Part shown: positions 7,540 through 16,186 of the stretch, in pieces
How positions within the stretch are numbered: position 1 is the stretch's first letter
Layout: each line of letters begins with the position of its first letter
The notes under the pieces: model-generated
What the model was told of the DNA's origin: nothing
Database searches by the model: none
Seen by the model: only the letters and a program-made list of their open reading frames with translations
Origin: Algibacter pectinivorans
GTDB taxonomy: Bacteria > Bacteroidota > Bacteroidia > Flavobacteriales > Flavobacteriaceae
DNA: 64,000 nucleotides
Direction of reading: 5' to 3'
Assembly: GCF_900112595.1 (NCBI RefSeq)
Contig: NZ_FOMI01000004.1
Coordinates: 124,001 to 188,000 of the forward strand
Program-made: the position numbers and the translations under genes

Positions 7540-8490
7540 ATGACAGGACACGTTTATAAATCTACAGGAAGTTGGTACACCGTTAAGACCGAATTGGGCC
7601 ATACTTACGAATGCCGTATTAAGGGTAAATTCCGTCTTAAAGGTATAAGAAGCACTAATCCTATTGCGGTTGGCGATGTAGTAGATTTCGAATTAGAAAC
7701 GGATAACAATACAGAAACTGGTGTTATTCATAACATTCACGATCGGGTTAATTATATCGTTAGGAAATCTGTTAATTTATCTAAGCAAACCCATATTATT
7801 GCCGCCAATTTAGATCAGGTATTCTTAATGATTACTATTAATAATCCGCCAACCCTTACAAGTTTTATTGATAGGTTTTTAGTAACAGCCGAAGCGTATT
7901 CTATTAAAACGGTTTTGTTATTTAATAAGATTGATACGTATAATGAAGAAACTTTAAATGAAGTTCGTTACTTAGCCCATGAGTATCGGCAAATAGGTTA
8001 CGAGTGTATTGGTGTATCTGCAACTACAGGTAAAAATGTAGATAAAGTAAAAGCTTTAATGCTTGGTAAAACGAGTATGTTTTCTGGCCATTCTGGAGTT
8101 GGAAAATCGACTTTGGTAAACACTATAGAACCTACTTTAAATATAAAAACTAAAGAGATATCTACGCAACATAGCCAAGGGCAGCATACTACAACATTTG
8201 CAGAAATGTTCGATTTAAGTTTCGATGCTAAAATTGTTGATACACCAGGTATTAAAGGTTTTGGTGTAGTGGATATGGAACGCGAAGAAGTTGGAGATTA
8301 TTTTCCTGAAATATTTAAGCTTAAGCAAGATTGTAAATTCAACAATTGTTTGCATTTAAAAGAACCAAAATGTGCTGTAAAAGAAGCTTTAGAAAACGAC
8401 GAAATTGCATATTCGCGCTATCGAAGCTACGTGCAAATTTTAGAAGGTGAAGATGAGCATTATAGAACGGATATTTGGGATAAAGAATGA
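7540..8490 (+). CDS. rsgA: Ribosome small subunit-dependent GTPase A
   Basis: A circularly permuted GTPase that helps late maturation of the 30S subunit. Over 316 residues the order is an N-terminal OB-fold (about 1-75), G4 NKID (129-132), G1 GHSGVGKS (183-190), G3 DTPGIKGFG, then a C-terminal zinc site with CKFNNCLHLKEPKC. The permuted order G4-G1-G3 is diagnostic. The ATG at 7540 is preceded by an AT-rich region. Its stop overlaps the dtd start by 4 bp, so it heads a coupled operon (rsgA-dtd-hydrolase). Confidence 0.95.
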   Translation: MTGHVYKSTGSWYTVKTELGHTYECRIKGKFRLKGIRSTNPIAVGDVVDFELETDNNTETGVIHNIHDRVNYIVRKSVNLSKQTHIIAANLDQVFLMITINNPPTLTSFIDRFLVTAEAYSIKTVLLFNKIDTYNEETLNEVRYLAHEYRQIGYECIGVSATTGKNVDKVKALMLGKTSMFSGHSGVGKSTLVNTIEPTLNIKTKEISTQHSQGQHTTTFAEMFDLSFDAKIVDTPGIKGFGVVDMEREEVGDYFPEIFKLKQDCKFNNCLHLKEPKCAVKEALENDEIAYSRYRSYVQILEGEDEHYRTDIWDKE

Positions 8491-8939
8491 AAGTAGTTAT
8501 ACAAAGAGTTACTAAAGCTAGCGTAACGATTGAAGGCGAAAAAGTAGCCTCGATAGAAAACGGACTATTAATATTACTAGGTATAGTAAATGAAGACACT
8601 CTAGAAGATATTACATGGCTATCCAACAAAATAGTAAACCTAAGAATTTTTGGAGACGAAAACGAGGTAATGAATAGGTCCTTAAAAGATACTAATGGAG
8701 ATGTTATTGTTGTAAGTCAGTTTACTTTGCAAGCGTCAACTAAAAAAGGAAACAGACCAAGTTATATTAAAGCTGCCAAACCAGATGTGGCTATACCGCT
8801 TTATGAAGATTTTGTAAATCAAATAGAAAAAGATTTAGGTAAAAAAGTACAAACAGGGCAATTTGGAGCAGACATGAAAGTTGAGCTTTTAAATGATGGT
8901 CCGGTTACTATTATAATCGATTCGAAAAATAAAGAGTAA
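8487..8939 (+). CDS. dtd: D-aminoacyl-tRNA deacylase
   Basis: Hydrolyses D-amino acids from mischarged tRNA and also Gly-tRNA-Ala. At 150 residues it is full length and carries the two family motifs: SQFTLQA (catalytic Ser-Gln-x-x) and NDGPVT with the cross-subunit Gly-cisPro. It overlaps rsgA by 4 bp and the next gene by 1 bp. Confidence 0.95.
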   Translation: MKVVIQRVTKASVTIEGEKVASIENGLLILLGIVNEDTLEDITWLSNKIVNLRIFGDENEVMNRSLKDTNGDVIVVSQFTLQASTKKGNRPSYIKAAKPDVAIPLYEDFVNQIEKDLGKKVQTGQFGADMKVELLNDGPVTIIIDSKNKE

Positions 8940-9475
8940 TGGCATCCTTATTTGGGCACGGTATAGTTGGTTTTACAATAGCAAAAGTTATTGATGATAA
9001 AAACCTAAAATGGTTAGTGCTAGCCGCGGTGTGTTCTGCAATTTTACCCGATTTTGATGTTATTGCCTTTAAGCTAGGTTTTGCTTACGAGCATCCTTTA
9101 GGGCATCGTGGGTTTACACACTCCATACTATTTGCTGTACTTTGGGCTTTATTATTAATGCTTACTATAGGCAAGAAAAATAAGCTCATTTGGTTTTTAG
9201 TTATTTGTCTTTCTATGATTTCACACGGTGTTTTCGATGCTATGACTTCTGGCGGAAAAGGTGTTGGGTTTTTTATTCCTTTTAATAATAAGCGATTCTT
9301 TTTTCAGTTTAGAGACATATTAGTGTCTCCACTTGGTGTTGAAAACTTTATTTCTTCTAGAGGTGTAGCAGTGCTATTTAGTGAATTTAAATATATTTTT
9401 CTGCCTTGTTTTTTAGTATTGGGTATACGATTTTTAGTTTGTAAACTAAAAAACATGTATTACAACGAAATATGA
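8939..9475 (+). CDS. Membrane-bound metal-dependent hydrolase, YdjM/DUF457 family
   Basis: 178 residues with several hydrophobic segments (about 22-40, 62-80, 85-105 and 150-170). The family pattern is clear: GHGIVGF near the N-terminus, ILPDFDV, HRGFTHSILF and SHGVFDAMTSGGKG, which give the His/Asp metal ligands. Members are annotated as inner-membrane hydrolases; substrates are mostly undefined. The ATG overlaps the dtd stop (TAATG), so it is translated with rsgA and dtd. Confidence 0.85.
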   Translation: MASLFGHGIVGFTIAKVIDDKNLKWLVLAAVCSAILPDFDVIAFKLGFAYEHPLGHRGFTHSILFAVLWALLLMLTIGKKNKLIWFLVICLSMISHGVFDAMTSGGKGVGFFIPFNNKRFFFQFRDILVSPLGVENFISSRGVAVLFSEFKYIFLPCFLVLGIRFLVCKLKNMYYNEI

Positions 9476-9530
9476 TTTTTCTTATAGAAAAATAATATAT
9501 TCCGTTTTTAAATGTTTTTTCTACAATTCT

Positions 9531-9933
9531 ATGAGCTTTAAAAATCTTGCTATTTTTTTTCTGTACTTTATTTCTTTTCAACTTTTTTCGCAAGAAAACC
9601 TATTCACAAGCTTTACTATTCATCCAAACCTGAACTAAAATGCTAATGCAGTAATACGTTACCACTCATTCCGACTTAATAAAACATACACACGATTTGC
9701 GAGCTAGTTTGATTAAATAGTGGGTTAAAGATGGACTCGACGATATTTCTAAAGCAAAAAAAATATATAAATACGTAAAACATAAAGTTGGAAATATGTA
9801 ATATAAGTTAGAATTTATTACCGAATGATTCATTAAAAAACACTCAAGTAAAAATCTTCACTTTGCTTTAAAAGCTTATTTTAGTAAACTCGTAGAAAAA
9901 GAAGCCGAACAAATAGTTTTAACAAAAGGATAA
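9531..9933 (+). pseudogene. Remnant of a DUF3857 / transglutaminase-like secreted protein gene
   Basis: No open frame survives, but the translation is recognisable. From ATG 9531 it reads a signal peptide (LAIFFLYFISFQLFSQE), then after a stop NANAVIRYHS, a hallmark near the N-terminus of DUF3857 proteins. After several stops and a frame change it continues VKDGLDDISKAKKIYKYV, which matches the transglutaminase-core region, and finally KNLHFALKAYFSKLVEKE and QIVLTKG before a TAA at 9931-9933. Intact relatives are about 600 or more residues, so most of the middle is deleted as well as mutated. The final TAA overlaps the ATG of the next gene, as expected if the parent gene was coupled to it. 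Family assignment is from motif memory. Confidence 0.75.
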
Positions 9934-10259
9934 TGAACATACAAAACGCACAAAAAGAGGTTGATGATTGGATAAAGGAACATGGTGTTCGCTATTTCAA
10001 TGAACTTACAAATATGGCACAACTTACCGAGGAAGTAGGTGAGGTGGCACGAATTATTGCCCGACGCTATGGTGAACAGAGCGAAAAAGAAAGCGATAAA
10101 GACAAAGATTTAGGCGAGGAGCTTGCCGATGTTATGTTTGTGGTGTTATGTTTAGCCAACCAAACAGGTGTCGATTTGCAGAGTGCTTTCGATAAACGCA
10201 TGTATAAAAAAGGAAAACGCGACCACGACAGGCACCATAATAACGAAAAATTGAAATAA
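9933..10259 (+). CDS. MazG-like nucleotide pyrophosphohydrolase
   Basis: A small all-alpha NTP pyrophosphatase of 108 residues. It has the metal-binding pair EEVGE (about residues 33-37) and EELADVMFV (about 69-77), the ExxE(12-28)ExxD signature of the MazG/dUTPase superfamily. It would hydrolyse unwanted nucleoside triphosphates; the exact substrate is not readable. The ATG overlaps the end of the decayed gene upstream. Confidence 0.9.
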   Translation: MNIQNAQKEVDDWIKEHGVRYFNELTNMAQLTEEVGEVARIIARRYGEQSEKESDKDKDLGEELADVMFVVLCLANQTGVDLQSAFDKRMYKKGKRDHDRHHNNEKLK

Positions 10260-10344
10260 CAATTTAAAAATAGTATAAGCGCAAACTTTAGGCTAAACCT
10301 ATAAAAAAAGACTAATTTACTTAGTATTAATCTCTATTATGGAG

Positions 10345-10352
10345 TAAATTTG
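10345..10352 (+). promoter_or_regulatory. -7 box of the aroA promoter
   Basis: TAAATTTG followed by C, an exact TAnnTTTG match 30 bp before the aroA ATG. No clear TTTG element upstream. Confidence 0.5.
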
Positions 10353-10382
10353 CGACTTCTTTTAAATTAGAATTTTAAGAAT

Positions 10383-11606
10383 ATGCACTTTACACTTCAA
10401 AAATCTAAAATAGCCCAAAAATCTGCTGTACAAATAACAGGTTCAAAAAGTGAATCTAACAGATTGTTATTGTTACAGGCCTTGTATCCTGAGTTTAAAC
10501 TAGAAAACGTTTCAAACTCTGATGATAGTAATTTAATGACAAATGCATTAAGTTCACAATCCGAAGTTGTCGATATTCATCACGCAGGTACGGCTATGCG
10601 CTTTTTAACGGCATATTTTTCAATTCAAGAAGGTCGAGATACCATTCTTACAGGATCTAAAAGAATGACCGAGCGCCCCATAAAAATACTAGTGGAAGCC
10701 TTACAGGAATTAGGAGCCGAAATTAGCTATGAAGCTAACGAAGGCTATCCGCCAATAAAAATTAAAGGCACTAAGCTTACAAAACACAAAGTAGCCTTAA
10801 AAGCCAATGTTAGTAGCCAATACATATCCGCATTACTGCTAATAGCATCAAAGCTAGAAAACGGAATTGAGTTGACCTTGGAGGGCGAAATTACATCGGT
10901 GCCATACATAAACATGACCTTAAGTCTGTTGGACGAAATAGGCGTAGAGTCGTCATTTAAAGGTAATGTAATAACTGTAAAACCAAACACCAATACTTTA
11001 GAGCCTAAAACACTAACGGTAGAGTCAGATTGGTCATCGGCATCCTATTATTTTAGTATTGTAGCTTTAAGCGATGTGGGTACAGAAATTACATTAACAT
11101 CGTACAAATCAAACTCTTTACAAGGCGATTCGGCTTTAGTAGAAATTTATAAACACTTTGGTGTATCTACCGTGTTTAACGGAAATTCGGTAACATTAAA
11201 AAAGGAAACCTCTAACTTAGAACCTCTAACGTTAGATTTAAAAAATGCACCAGATATAGCTCAAACCATTGCAGTAAGTTGTTTTGCTTTGGGTATGCCA
11301 TGCGATTTAGTTGGTTTACATACGCTTAAAATTAAAGAAACCGATAGGCTTGTTGCTTTAAAAACCGAAATAGAAAAACTAGGTGGCAAAGTGCGTATTA
11401 CAGATAAATCGTTACACTTAGCGGCATCAAATAGTATTAAAGAAAATGTTGCAATTGCAACATATAACGATCATAGAATGGCTATGGCGTTTGCACCTTT
11501 GGCGTTAAAAACTTCGTTGGTAATAGAGGATGCTATGGTGGTTTCTAAATCGTACCCAACGTTTTGGGACGATTTAGCGTCTATTGGGTTTACAGTTAAA
11601 AAATAA
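10383..11606 (+). CDS. aroA: 3-phosphoshikimate 1-carboxyvinyltransferase (EPSP synthase)
   Basis: Transfers enolpyruvate from PEP to shikimate 3-phosphate, the sixth shikimate step. 407 residues form the two-domain inside-out barrel. Visible motifs are GSKSESNRLLLLQAL (N-terminal phosphate and shikimate binding), HAGTAMRFLTAYF, MTERPI, and near the C-terminus KIKETDRLVAL and YNDHRMAMAFAPLAL with the catalytic Asp/His/Arg. It is shorter than E. coli AroA (about 427) but complete. It has its own promoter and is followed by repeat element A. Confidence 0.95.
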   Translation: MHFTLQKSKIAQKSAVQITGSKSESNRLLLLQALYPEFKLENVSNSDDSNLMTNALSSQSEVVDIHHAGTAMRFLTAYFSIQEGRDTILTGSKRMTERPIKILVEALQELGAEISYEANEGYPPIKIKGTKLTKHKVALKANVSSQYISALLLIASKLENGIELTLEGEITSVPYINMTLSLLDEIGVESSFKGNVITVKPNTNTLEPKTLTVESDWSSASYYFSIVALSDVGTEITLTSYKSNSLQGDSALVEIYKHFGVSTVFNGNSVTLKKETSNLEPLTLDLKNAPDIAQTIAVSCFALGMPCDLVGLHTLKIKETDRLVALKTEIEKLGGKVRITDKSLHLAASNSIKENVAIATYNDHRMAMAFAPLALKTSLVIEDAMVVSKSYPTFWDDLASIGFTVKK

Positions 11607-11628
11607 ACTTTATTGTAATAGGCTGCCC

Positions 11629-11716
11629 GCGTTAGGGATAGCAGTGGATAGCCCACAGCCTGACGAAGGAAGTGCGAGGACTTGTAGCGTATAGCCCGAC
11701 CCTTGTGGTAACGCCC
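11629..11716 (+). repeat. Structured intergenic repeat, copy A
   Basis: Member of a six-copy family in this window (A-F). It starts GCGTTAGGGAT, passes through GTGGATAGCCC and TAGCCCGACCC, and ends GGTAACGCCC. The ends GCGTTA and TAACGC are inverted repeats. It lies 22 bp after aroA in the same direction and upstream of the queA promoter. Closest to copies E and F. Confidence 0.85.
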
Positions 11717-11751
11717 AAAACACACTTTTTTAATAATAAACCGTCATTTAC

Positions 11752-11783
11752 TTGACAACCCCTATGTTGAGATTGTATATTTG
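11752..11783 (+). promoter_or_regulatory. queA promoter
   Basis: TTG at 11752-11754, 21 nt spacer, TATATTTG at 11776-11783. Good match to the Bacteroidota consensus, 30 bp before the queA ATG. Confidence 0.65.
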
Positions 11784-11813
11784 CGCTTTCTAAAAATTAA
11801 TAAAAACTAAAAC

Positions 11814-12863
11814 ATGAAATTATCACACTTCGGTTTCGAATTACCAGAAGAACGACTAGCTGAGTATCCTGCAGAAAACAGAGACGAATCTCGTTTAATG
11901 GTACTTAATAGAAAAGAACAGACTATTGAGCATAAAATGTTTAAAGATGTTATTGACTATTTTGATGAGGACGATGTCTTAGTATTAAACAACACAAAAG
12001 TATTTCCTGCAAGACTTTTTGGTAACAAAGAAAAAACAGGAGCAAGAATCGAGGTGTTTTTATTAAGAGAATTAAACGAAGAGCAACGCCTTTGGGATGT
12101 TTTAGTAGATCCTGCACGTAAAATAAGAATTGGTAACAAACTTTATTTTGGTGATGATGATACTCTAGTGGCAGAGGTTATAGATAACACGACATCTAGA
12201 GGGCGTACATTACGTTTTCTTTACGATGGGTCTTACAGAGAATTCCGTATTAAATTAAACGAGTTAGGCGAAACACCACTACCTAAATACATAAAAAGAG
12301 ATGTAGAGCCAGAAGATGAGGAGCGCTACCAAACCATTTTTGCTAAAAATGAAGGTGCCGTAGCAGCACCAACAGCAGGACTTCATTTCTCTAAACACTT
12401 ATTAAAGCGTTTAGAAATTAAAGGTGTTAATTTTGCCGAAGTAACGTTACACGTAGGTTTAGGAACTTTTAACCCAGTTGAGGTAGAAGATTTATCTAAA
12501 CATAAAATGGATAGCGAAGAGCTTAAAATAGGACCAGAAGCGGTAAAAATTGTAAATAAAGGTTTAAAAGAAAAACGCCGTATTTGTGCCGTTGGTACCA
12601 CAGCGGTTCGTGCCGTAGAAAGTGCCGTATCTACAAATGGAGAGCTTAACGAGTTTGATGGTTGGACCAATAAATTTATTTTCCCACCATACGATTTTAG
12701 TATACCAAATGCTATGATTACTAACTTTCATACGCCAAAATCAACCTTGTTAATGATGGTTTCTGCCTTTGCAGGTCACGATTTTGTAAAACGTGCTTAC
12801 GACGAGGCTATAAAAGAAGGATACAACTTCTACAGCTACGGCGATGCCATGTTAATCATATAA
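11814..12863 (+). CDS. queA: S-adenosylmethionine:tRNA ribosyltransferase-isomerase
   Basis: Adds the ribosyl moiety of SAM to preQ1 in tRNA to make epoxyqueuosine. It is 349 residues, the family length. Clear QueA sequence: [24 protein letters not shown] at the start in consecutive blocks, [49 protein letters not shown] and [19 protein letters not shown]. It has its own promoter and a hairpin terminator, so it is probably monocistronic. Confidence 0.96.
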   Translation: MKLSHFGFELPEERLAEYPAENRDESRLMVLNRKEQTIEHKMFKDVIDYFDEDDVLVLNNTKVFPARLFGNKEKTGARIEVFLLRELNEEQRLWDVLVDPARKIRIGNKLYFGDDDTLVAEVIDNTTSRGRTLRFLYDGSYREFRIKLNELGETPLPKYIKRDVEPEDEERYQTIFAKNEGAVAAPTAGLHFSKHLLKRLEIKGVNFAEVTLHVGLGTFNPVEVEDLSKHKMDSEELKIGPEAVKIVNKGLKEKRRICAVGTTAVRAVESAVSTNGELNEFDGWTNKFIFPPYDFSIPNAMITNFHTPKSTLLMMVSAFAGHDFVKRAYDEAIKEGYNFYSYGDAMLII

Positions 12864-12887
12864 TTATAAAGTATTTTAAATTATAAT

Positions 12888-12913
12888 AAGCCTCTTTTTT
12901 AAGGGGCTTTTTT
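12888..12913 (+). terminator. Rho-independent terminator after queA
   Basis: Stem AAGCCTCTT with AAGGGGCTT (one G-U pair), loop of four T, then a T run to 12913. It begins 24 bp after the queA stop. Confidence 0.75.
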
Positions 12914-12927
12914 ATGCATAATAATTA

Positions 12928-13027
12928 GGGCATTCCCCAAGGGTCGGGCTTTCGGCAGTCGCTTTTTTGTGTTGCATAAGCGCAACAACACAAAAAGAGC
13001 TTCAACAAATGCCTCAATCCCTAATGC
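12928..13027 (-). repeat. Structured intergenic repeat, copy B (inverted)
   Basis: Read on the minus strand it starts GCATTAGGGATTG and ends CCGACCCTTGGGGAATGCCC. Its ends are GCATTA and AATGC, a paired change from GCGTTA/TAACGC. The middle is replaced by a long hairpin (about 12961-12997) built on TTTTTGTGTTG and its complement with a short insertion. Groups with copies C and D. Confidence 0.8.
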
Positions 13028-13075
13028 GGCGTCCTAGGTGTAATTTATGTGCCATATAGTAACAGTAACAATTTG

Positions 13076-13113
13076 TTCCCTTTTTAAAGGGAAATGCCAA
13101 TAGGCAGAGGGGT
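13076..13113 (+). repeat. Short palindromic intergenic repeat upstream of rlmN
   Basis: TTCCCTTTTTAAAGGGAA is a perfect palindrome. It is followed by ATGCCAATAGGCA, another small hairpin, then GAGGGG. It resembles the purine/pyrimidine repeats at 4.7 and 5.6 kb in style but not closely in sequence. It lies 18 bp before the rlmN start. Confidence 0.5.
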
Positions 13114-13131
13114 TTTTTTGCTTATTTTTGC

Positions 13132-14178
13132 ATGCAAATGGAAATCAAGAAAAAAGACATACGCGCATTAACTAAAGAACAACTAAGAGAATTCTTTGAA
13201 AAAAATGGAGACAAGGCCTTTCGTGGTAATCAAGTTTACGAATGGTTGTGGCAAAAAGGAGCACATAAATTTGAGGATATGACGAATGTTTCAAAAGAAA
13301 CCCGTCAAATGCTCGAAAATAACTTTGTAATAAACCACATTAAGGTAGACCAAATGCAACGCAGCTCGGACGGAACCATAAAAAATGCCGTTCGCCTTCA
13401 CGACGATTTAATAGTAGAGTCTGTATTAATTCCAACAAAAACTAGAACCACAGCCTGTGTGTCAAGTCAGGTAGGGTGTAGTTTAGATTGTAAGTTTTGT
13501 GCAACGGCACGCTTAAAACGCATGCGTAATTTAAATCCAGACGAAATTTACGATCAAGTCGTAGCTATCGATAACGAAAGTCGTTTATATCATAATCGCC
13601 CCTTAAGTAATATTGTGTTTATGGGTATGGGCGAACCTCTCATGAATTATAATAACGTTATAAAAGCCATCGATAAAATAACCTCACCCGAAGGTTTAGG
13701 CATGTCACCAAAACGTATAGTAGTATCTACATCTGGTGTGCCAAAAATGATTAAAAAAATGGCCGATGACGATGTTAAATTTAAACTTGCCGTTTCCTTA
13801 CATTCTGCTATAGACGAGGTAAGAACCTCTATTATGCCCTTTAATGCTACCTTTCCGCTTAACGATTTAAGAGAAGCATTGCAATATTGGTATGCCAAAA
13901 CCAAAAACAGAATTACTTACGAGTATGTAGTTTGGGATGGTATAAATGACAAAAGAAAAGATGTAGATGCCTTAGTCGAGTTTTGCAAATTTGCACCAAG
14001 TAAAGTTAATATTATAGAGTATAACCCTATAGACGATGGCGAGTTTCAACAAGCACAATCCAAGGCAATAGATATGTATGTCGAGGTTTTAGAAAGTAAC
14101 CATATAACCGTAACAGTAAGACGAAGTCGTGGTAAGGATATTGATGCCGCTTGCGGGCAATTAGCTAATAAAAGTTAA
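13132..14178 (+). CDS. rlmN: 23S rRNA (adenine2503-C2)-methyltransferase
   Basis: A radical SAM methyltransferase acting on A2503 of 23S rRNA and A37 of some tRNAs. 348 residues. N-terminal helical part (DIRALTKEQLREFF, AFRGNQVYEWLWQKG), then the radical SAM CxxxCxxC as CSLDCKFC within SSQVGCSLDCKFCATA, GMGEPLMNYNNV, and near the C-terminus AACGQLA with the methyl-carrying cysteine. The start may be 13132 or the in-frame ATG at 13138. A bidirectional terminator follows. Confidence 0.96.
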   Translation: MQMEIKKKDIRALTKEQLREFFEKNGDKAFRGNQVYEWLWQKGAHKFEDMTNVSKETRQMLENNFVINHIKVDQMQRSSDGTIKNAVRLHDDLIVESVLIPTKTRTTACVSSQVGCSLDCKFCATARLKRMRNLNPDEIYDQVVAIDNESRLYHNRPLSNIVFMGMGEPLMNYNNVIKAIDKITSPEGLGMSPKRIVVSTSGVPKMIKKMADDDVKFKLAVSLHSAIDEVRTSIMPFNATFPLNDLREALQYWYAKTKNRITYEYVVWDGINDKRKDVDALVEFCKFAPSKVNIIEYNPIDDGEFQQAQSKAIDMYVEVLESNHITVTVRRSRGKDIDAACGQLANKS

Positions 14179-14184
14179 ACAAAA

Positions 14185-14213
14185 AGAGCTGCAATTCACA
14201 GCTCTTTTTATTT
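14185..14213. terminator. Bidirectional terminator between rlmN and the T9SS cargo gene
   Basis: Stem AGAGCTG (14185-14191) with CAGCTCT (14199-14205), seven-base loop, T run on the right and A run on the left. The two flanking genes converge here. Confidence 0.8.
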
Positions 14214-14229
14214 TAATGGTTTATAAAAA

Positions 14230-15039
14230 TTAGACTTTCATAATTTTTAATGTTGCATTCCTTTCTTCAGATTTTATAATTATAAAATACATTCCTTTAC
14301 CAAGCGTAGATAAATTAATAGTATTTTTTACAATGCTATTTGGTTTAATATCCATAACGCGCTGTCCTAATTGATTAATTACTTCGGCAGAATCTATAGT
14401 TTCATTGGTGTCAATTTTTAAAATATCTTGTACAGGATTTGGATAAGCACGAGCTACCTCAAGTGTGTTGTCTTTGGTAGATAAAGACGTTGTATAAGAC
14501 ACTTCAAAATCATCAACAACAATATATTCATTATTTGTGCAGTCGTAATGTCTAATTAGTATTCCAATAGTTTTTCCTGCAAACGTAACCGGAATACTAG
14601 CTGTAACTATTTTAGCACTAGCAGTTCCTCCGGCTGTTAGAGTTTCTTCTAAAATATTATCGTCAAGCGATGGGCCTACAGCATTATCGTATACATATAC
14701 AGCATAATGTTCTGCAAAATCAGGGGTGTAAGATGCACCTACGCGCATTTCAAAAGTTGCAGTAACAGCTTCTGCTGGTAATAAAAATGTAGGCGTGTAT
14801 AATAAATTATCTGGTGTTAAAGGAACAGTAGCCCAAGATTGTGAGGCAAATACATTACCTGTAAAGCCAACAGTGTCAAAATTTCCGGGGCCGTAAGCAT
14901 CCCAATTATTACCATCTCCATCTAAGTCGTTAATGCCCCAATCAGTCAAATCTTCTAAATCAGAAGACCAAACCACTGTTTGAGCGTTAAAGGATATGGT
15001 TAAAAATAAAAGTAAAAGAGTTAAAGTAATTTTTTGCAT
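14230..15039 (-). CDS. Secreted choice-of-anchor-J-type protein with a T9SS sorting domain
   Basis: 269 residues. A signal peptide (about 1-19, ending SFNAQ) is followed by a beta-rich domain of about 165 residues (VVWSSDLEDLTDWGINDLDGDGNNW is read in pieces) of the cleaved-adhesin / choice-of-anchor J kind. Its DLDGDGNNWD loop could bind calcium. The last 75 residues form a type A T9SS C-terminal signal: ARAYPNPVQDILKI, then GQRVMDI, LSTLGKGMYFIIIKS and the terminal KIMKV. It should cross the outer membrane through the T9SS whose core (gldKLMN) is encoded at 54-59 kb. The ligand is unknown; no catalytic motif is visible. Confidence 0.88.
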   Translation of the reverse strand: MQKITLTLLLLFLTISFNAQTVVWSSDLEDLTDWGINDLDGDGNNWDAYGPGNFDTVGFTGNVFASQSWATVPLTPDNLLYTPTFLLPAEAVTATFEMRVGASYTPDFAEHYAVYVYDNAVGPSLDDNILEETLTAGGTASAKIVTASIPVTFAGKTIGILIRHYDCTNNEYIVVDDFEVSYTTSLSTKDNTLEVARAYPNPVQDILKIDTNETIDSAEVINQLGQRVMDIKPNSIVKNTINLSTLGKGMYFIIIKSEERNATLKIMKV

Positions 15040-15207
15040 ATTATGTGGTTTAAGGATTAATACATAATTTAATCTTTTTTAAAAATTTTTTTCCGATTAA
15101 TAGCCTTTATTATTGTTATAAGGTTAAATTTTTTATGTTTGTTTTTATTTCAAGATTATAGTATAGATATAACATTATTAGTAGATTTGCTAAAACCATA
15201 ATTATAT

Positions 15208-16185
15208 TTGAAAGTAGTAGAACAAATTAAGCAGCCAATAGCCTATGAAATGGATCTTTTCGAGCAAAAGTTTCAGCTTTCAATGTCTAGCAAGGTGGCT
15301 TTATTAAATAGGATTACCCACTACATTGTAAACCGGAAAGGGAAACAAATGCGACCAATGTTTGTGTTTTTGGTTGCAAAAATGGTTTCTAATGGCGAGG
15401 TTAGTGAGCGTACTTATAGAGGGGCATCGGTAATCGAGTTAATACATACCGCTACTCTAGTGCATGACGATGTGGTTGATGATAGTAACCGTAGGCGTGG
15501 TTTTTTCTCGGTAAACGCGCTTTGGAAAAATAAAATAGCTGTGCTTATTGGCGATTTTTTGCTATCTAAAGGCTTGTTGCTTTCTATTGATAATAATGAT
15601 TTCGATTTACTTAAAATCATCTCTATAGCCGTTCGAGAAATGAGCGAGGGCGAATTACTTCAAATAGAAAAGGCTAGAAAACTAGATATAACAGAAGACG
15701 TTTATTACGAAATTATAAGGCAAAAAACGGCAACCTTAATTGCGGCATGTTGTAGTTTGGGAGCGGCTTCGGTTAAACCAGACTCTGCGCACGTAGAATC
15801 TATGCGTAGGTTTGGGGAGTTAATTGGTATGGCATTTCAAATAAAAGACGATTTGTTTGATTATGGCGATACACAAATTGGTAAACCTACAGGAATTGAT
15901 ATTAAAGAGCAAAAAATGACATTGCCTTTAATTTATGTGTTAAATCAAGCCTCAAAAAAGGACAAAAAGTGGCTAATTAATTCGGTTAAAAATCATAACA
16001 AAGATGCAAAACGTGTTAAAGAAATTATTGCCTTTGTTAAGGATAATGGTGGTTTAGACTATGCCATTACAAAAATGAAAGCCTTTCAAAAAGAAGCCTT
16101 ACATTTACTAGAAAACTTTCCGGATTCAGATTATAAAAGTTCACTTAAACTAATGGTAACTTATGTTATCGATAGAAAAAAATAA
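15208..16185 (+). CDS. Trans-polyprenyl diphosphate synthase
   Basis: Condenses isopentenyl diphosphate with an allylic primer. 325 residues with both Asp-rich motifs: HDDVVDD in LVHDDVVDDSNRRRG and KDDLFDY. KGKQMRPMF and a conserved Lys-Gln-Lys-Thr region are also present. The length fits a long-chain enzyme making the menaquinone side chain (IspB/HepT type), though chain length cannot be read. The start is TTG at 15208, 18 bp after a -7 box TAGATTTG (15182-15189). The gene ends 1 bp from the convergent transglutaminase gene, with no terminator between. Confidence 0.88.
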   Translation: MKVVEQIKQPIAYEMDLFEQKFQLSMSSKVALLNRITHYIVNRKGKQMRPMFVFLVAKMVSNGEVSERTYRGASVIELIHTATLVHDDVVDDSNRRRGFFSVNALWKNKIAVLIGDFLLSKGLLLSIDNNDFDLLKIISIAVREMSEGELLQIEKARKLDITEDVYYEIIRQKTATLIAACCSLGAASVKPDSAHVESMRRFGELIGMAFQIKDDLFDYGDTQIGKPTGIDIKEQKMTLPLIYVLNQASKKDKKWLINSVKNHNKDAKRVKEIIAFVKDNGGLDYAITKMKAFQKEALHLLENFPDSDYKSSLKLMVTYVIDRKK

Positions 16186-16186
16186 A

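Noticed and set aside
9387-9593. 68-codon minus-strand ORF across the hydrolase end and the decayed gene
   Set aside because: Lys/Phe-rich composition from AT-rich DNA and overlap with the pseudogene signal peptide; no support.
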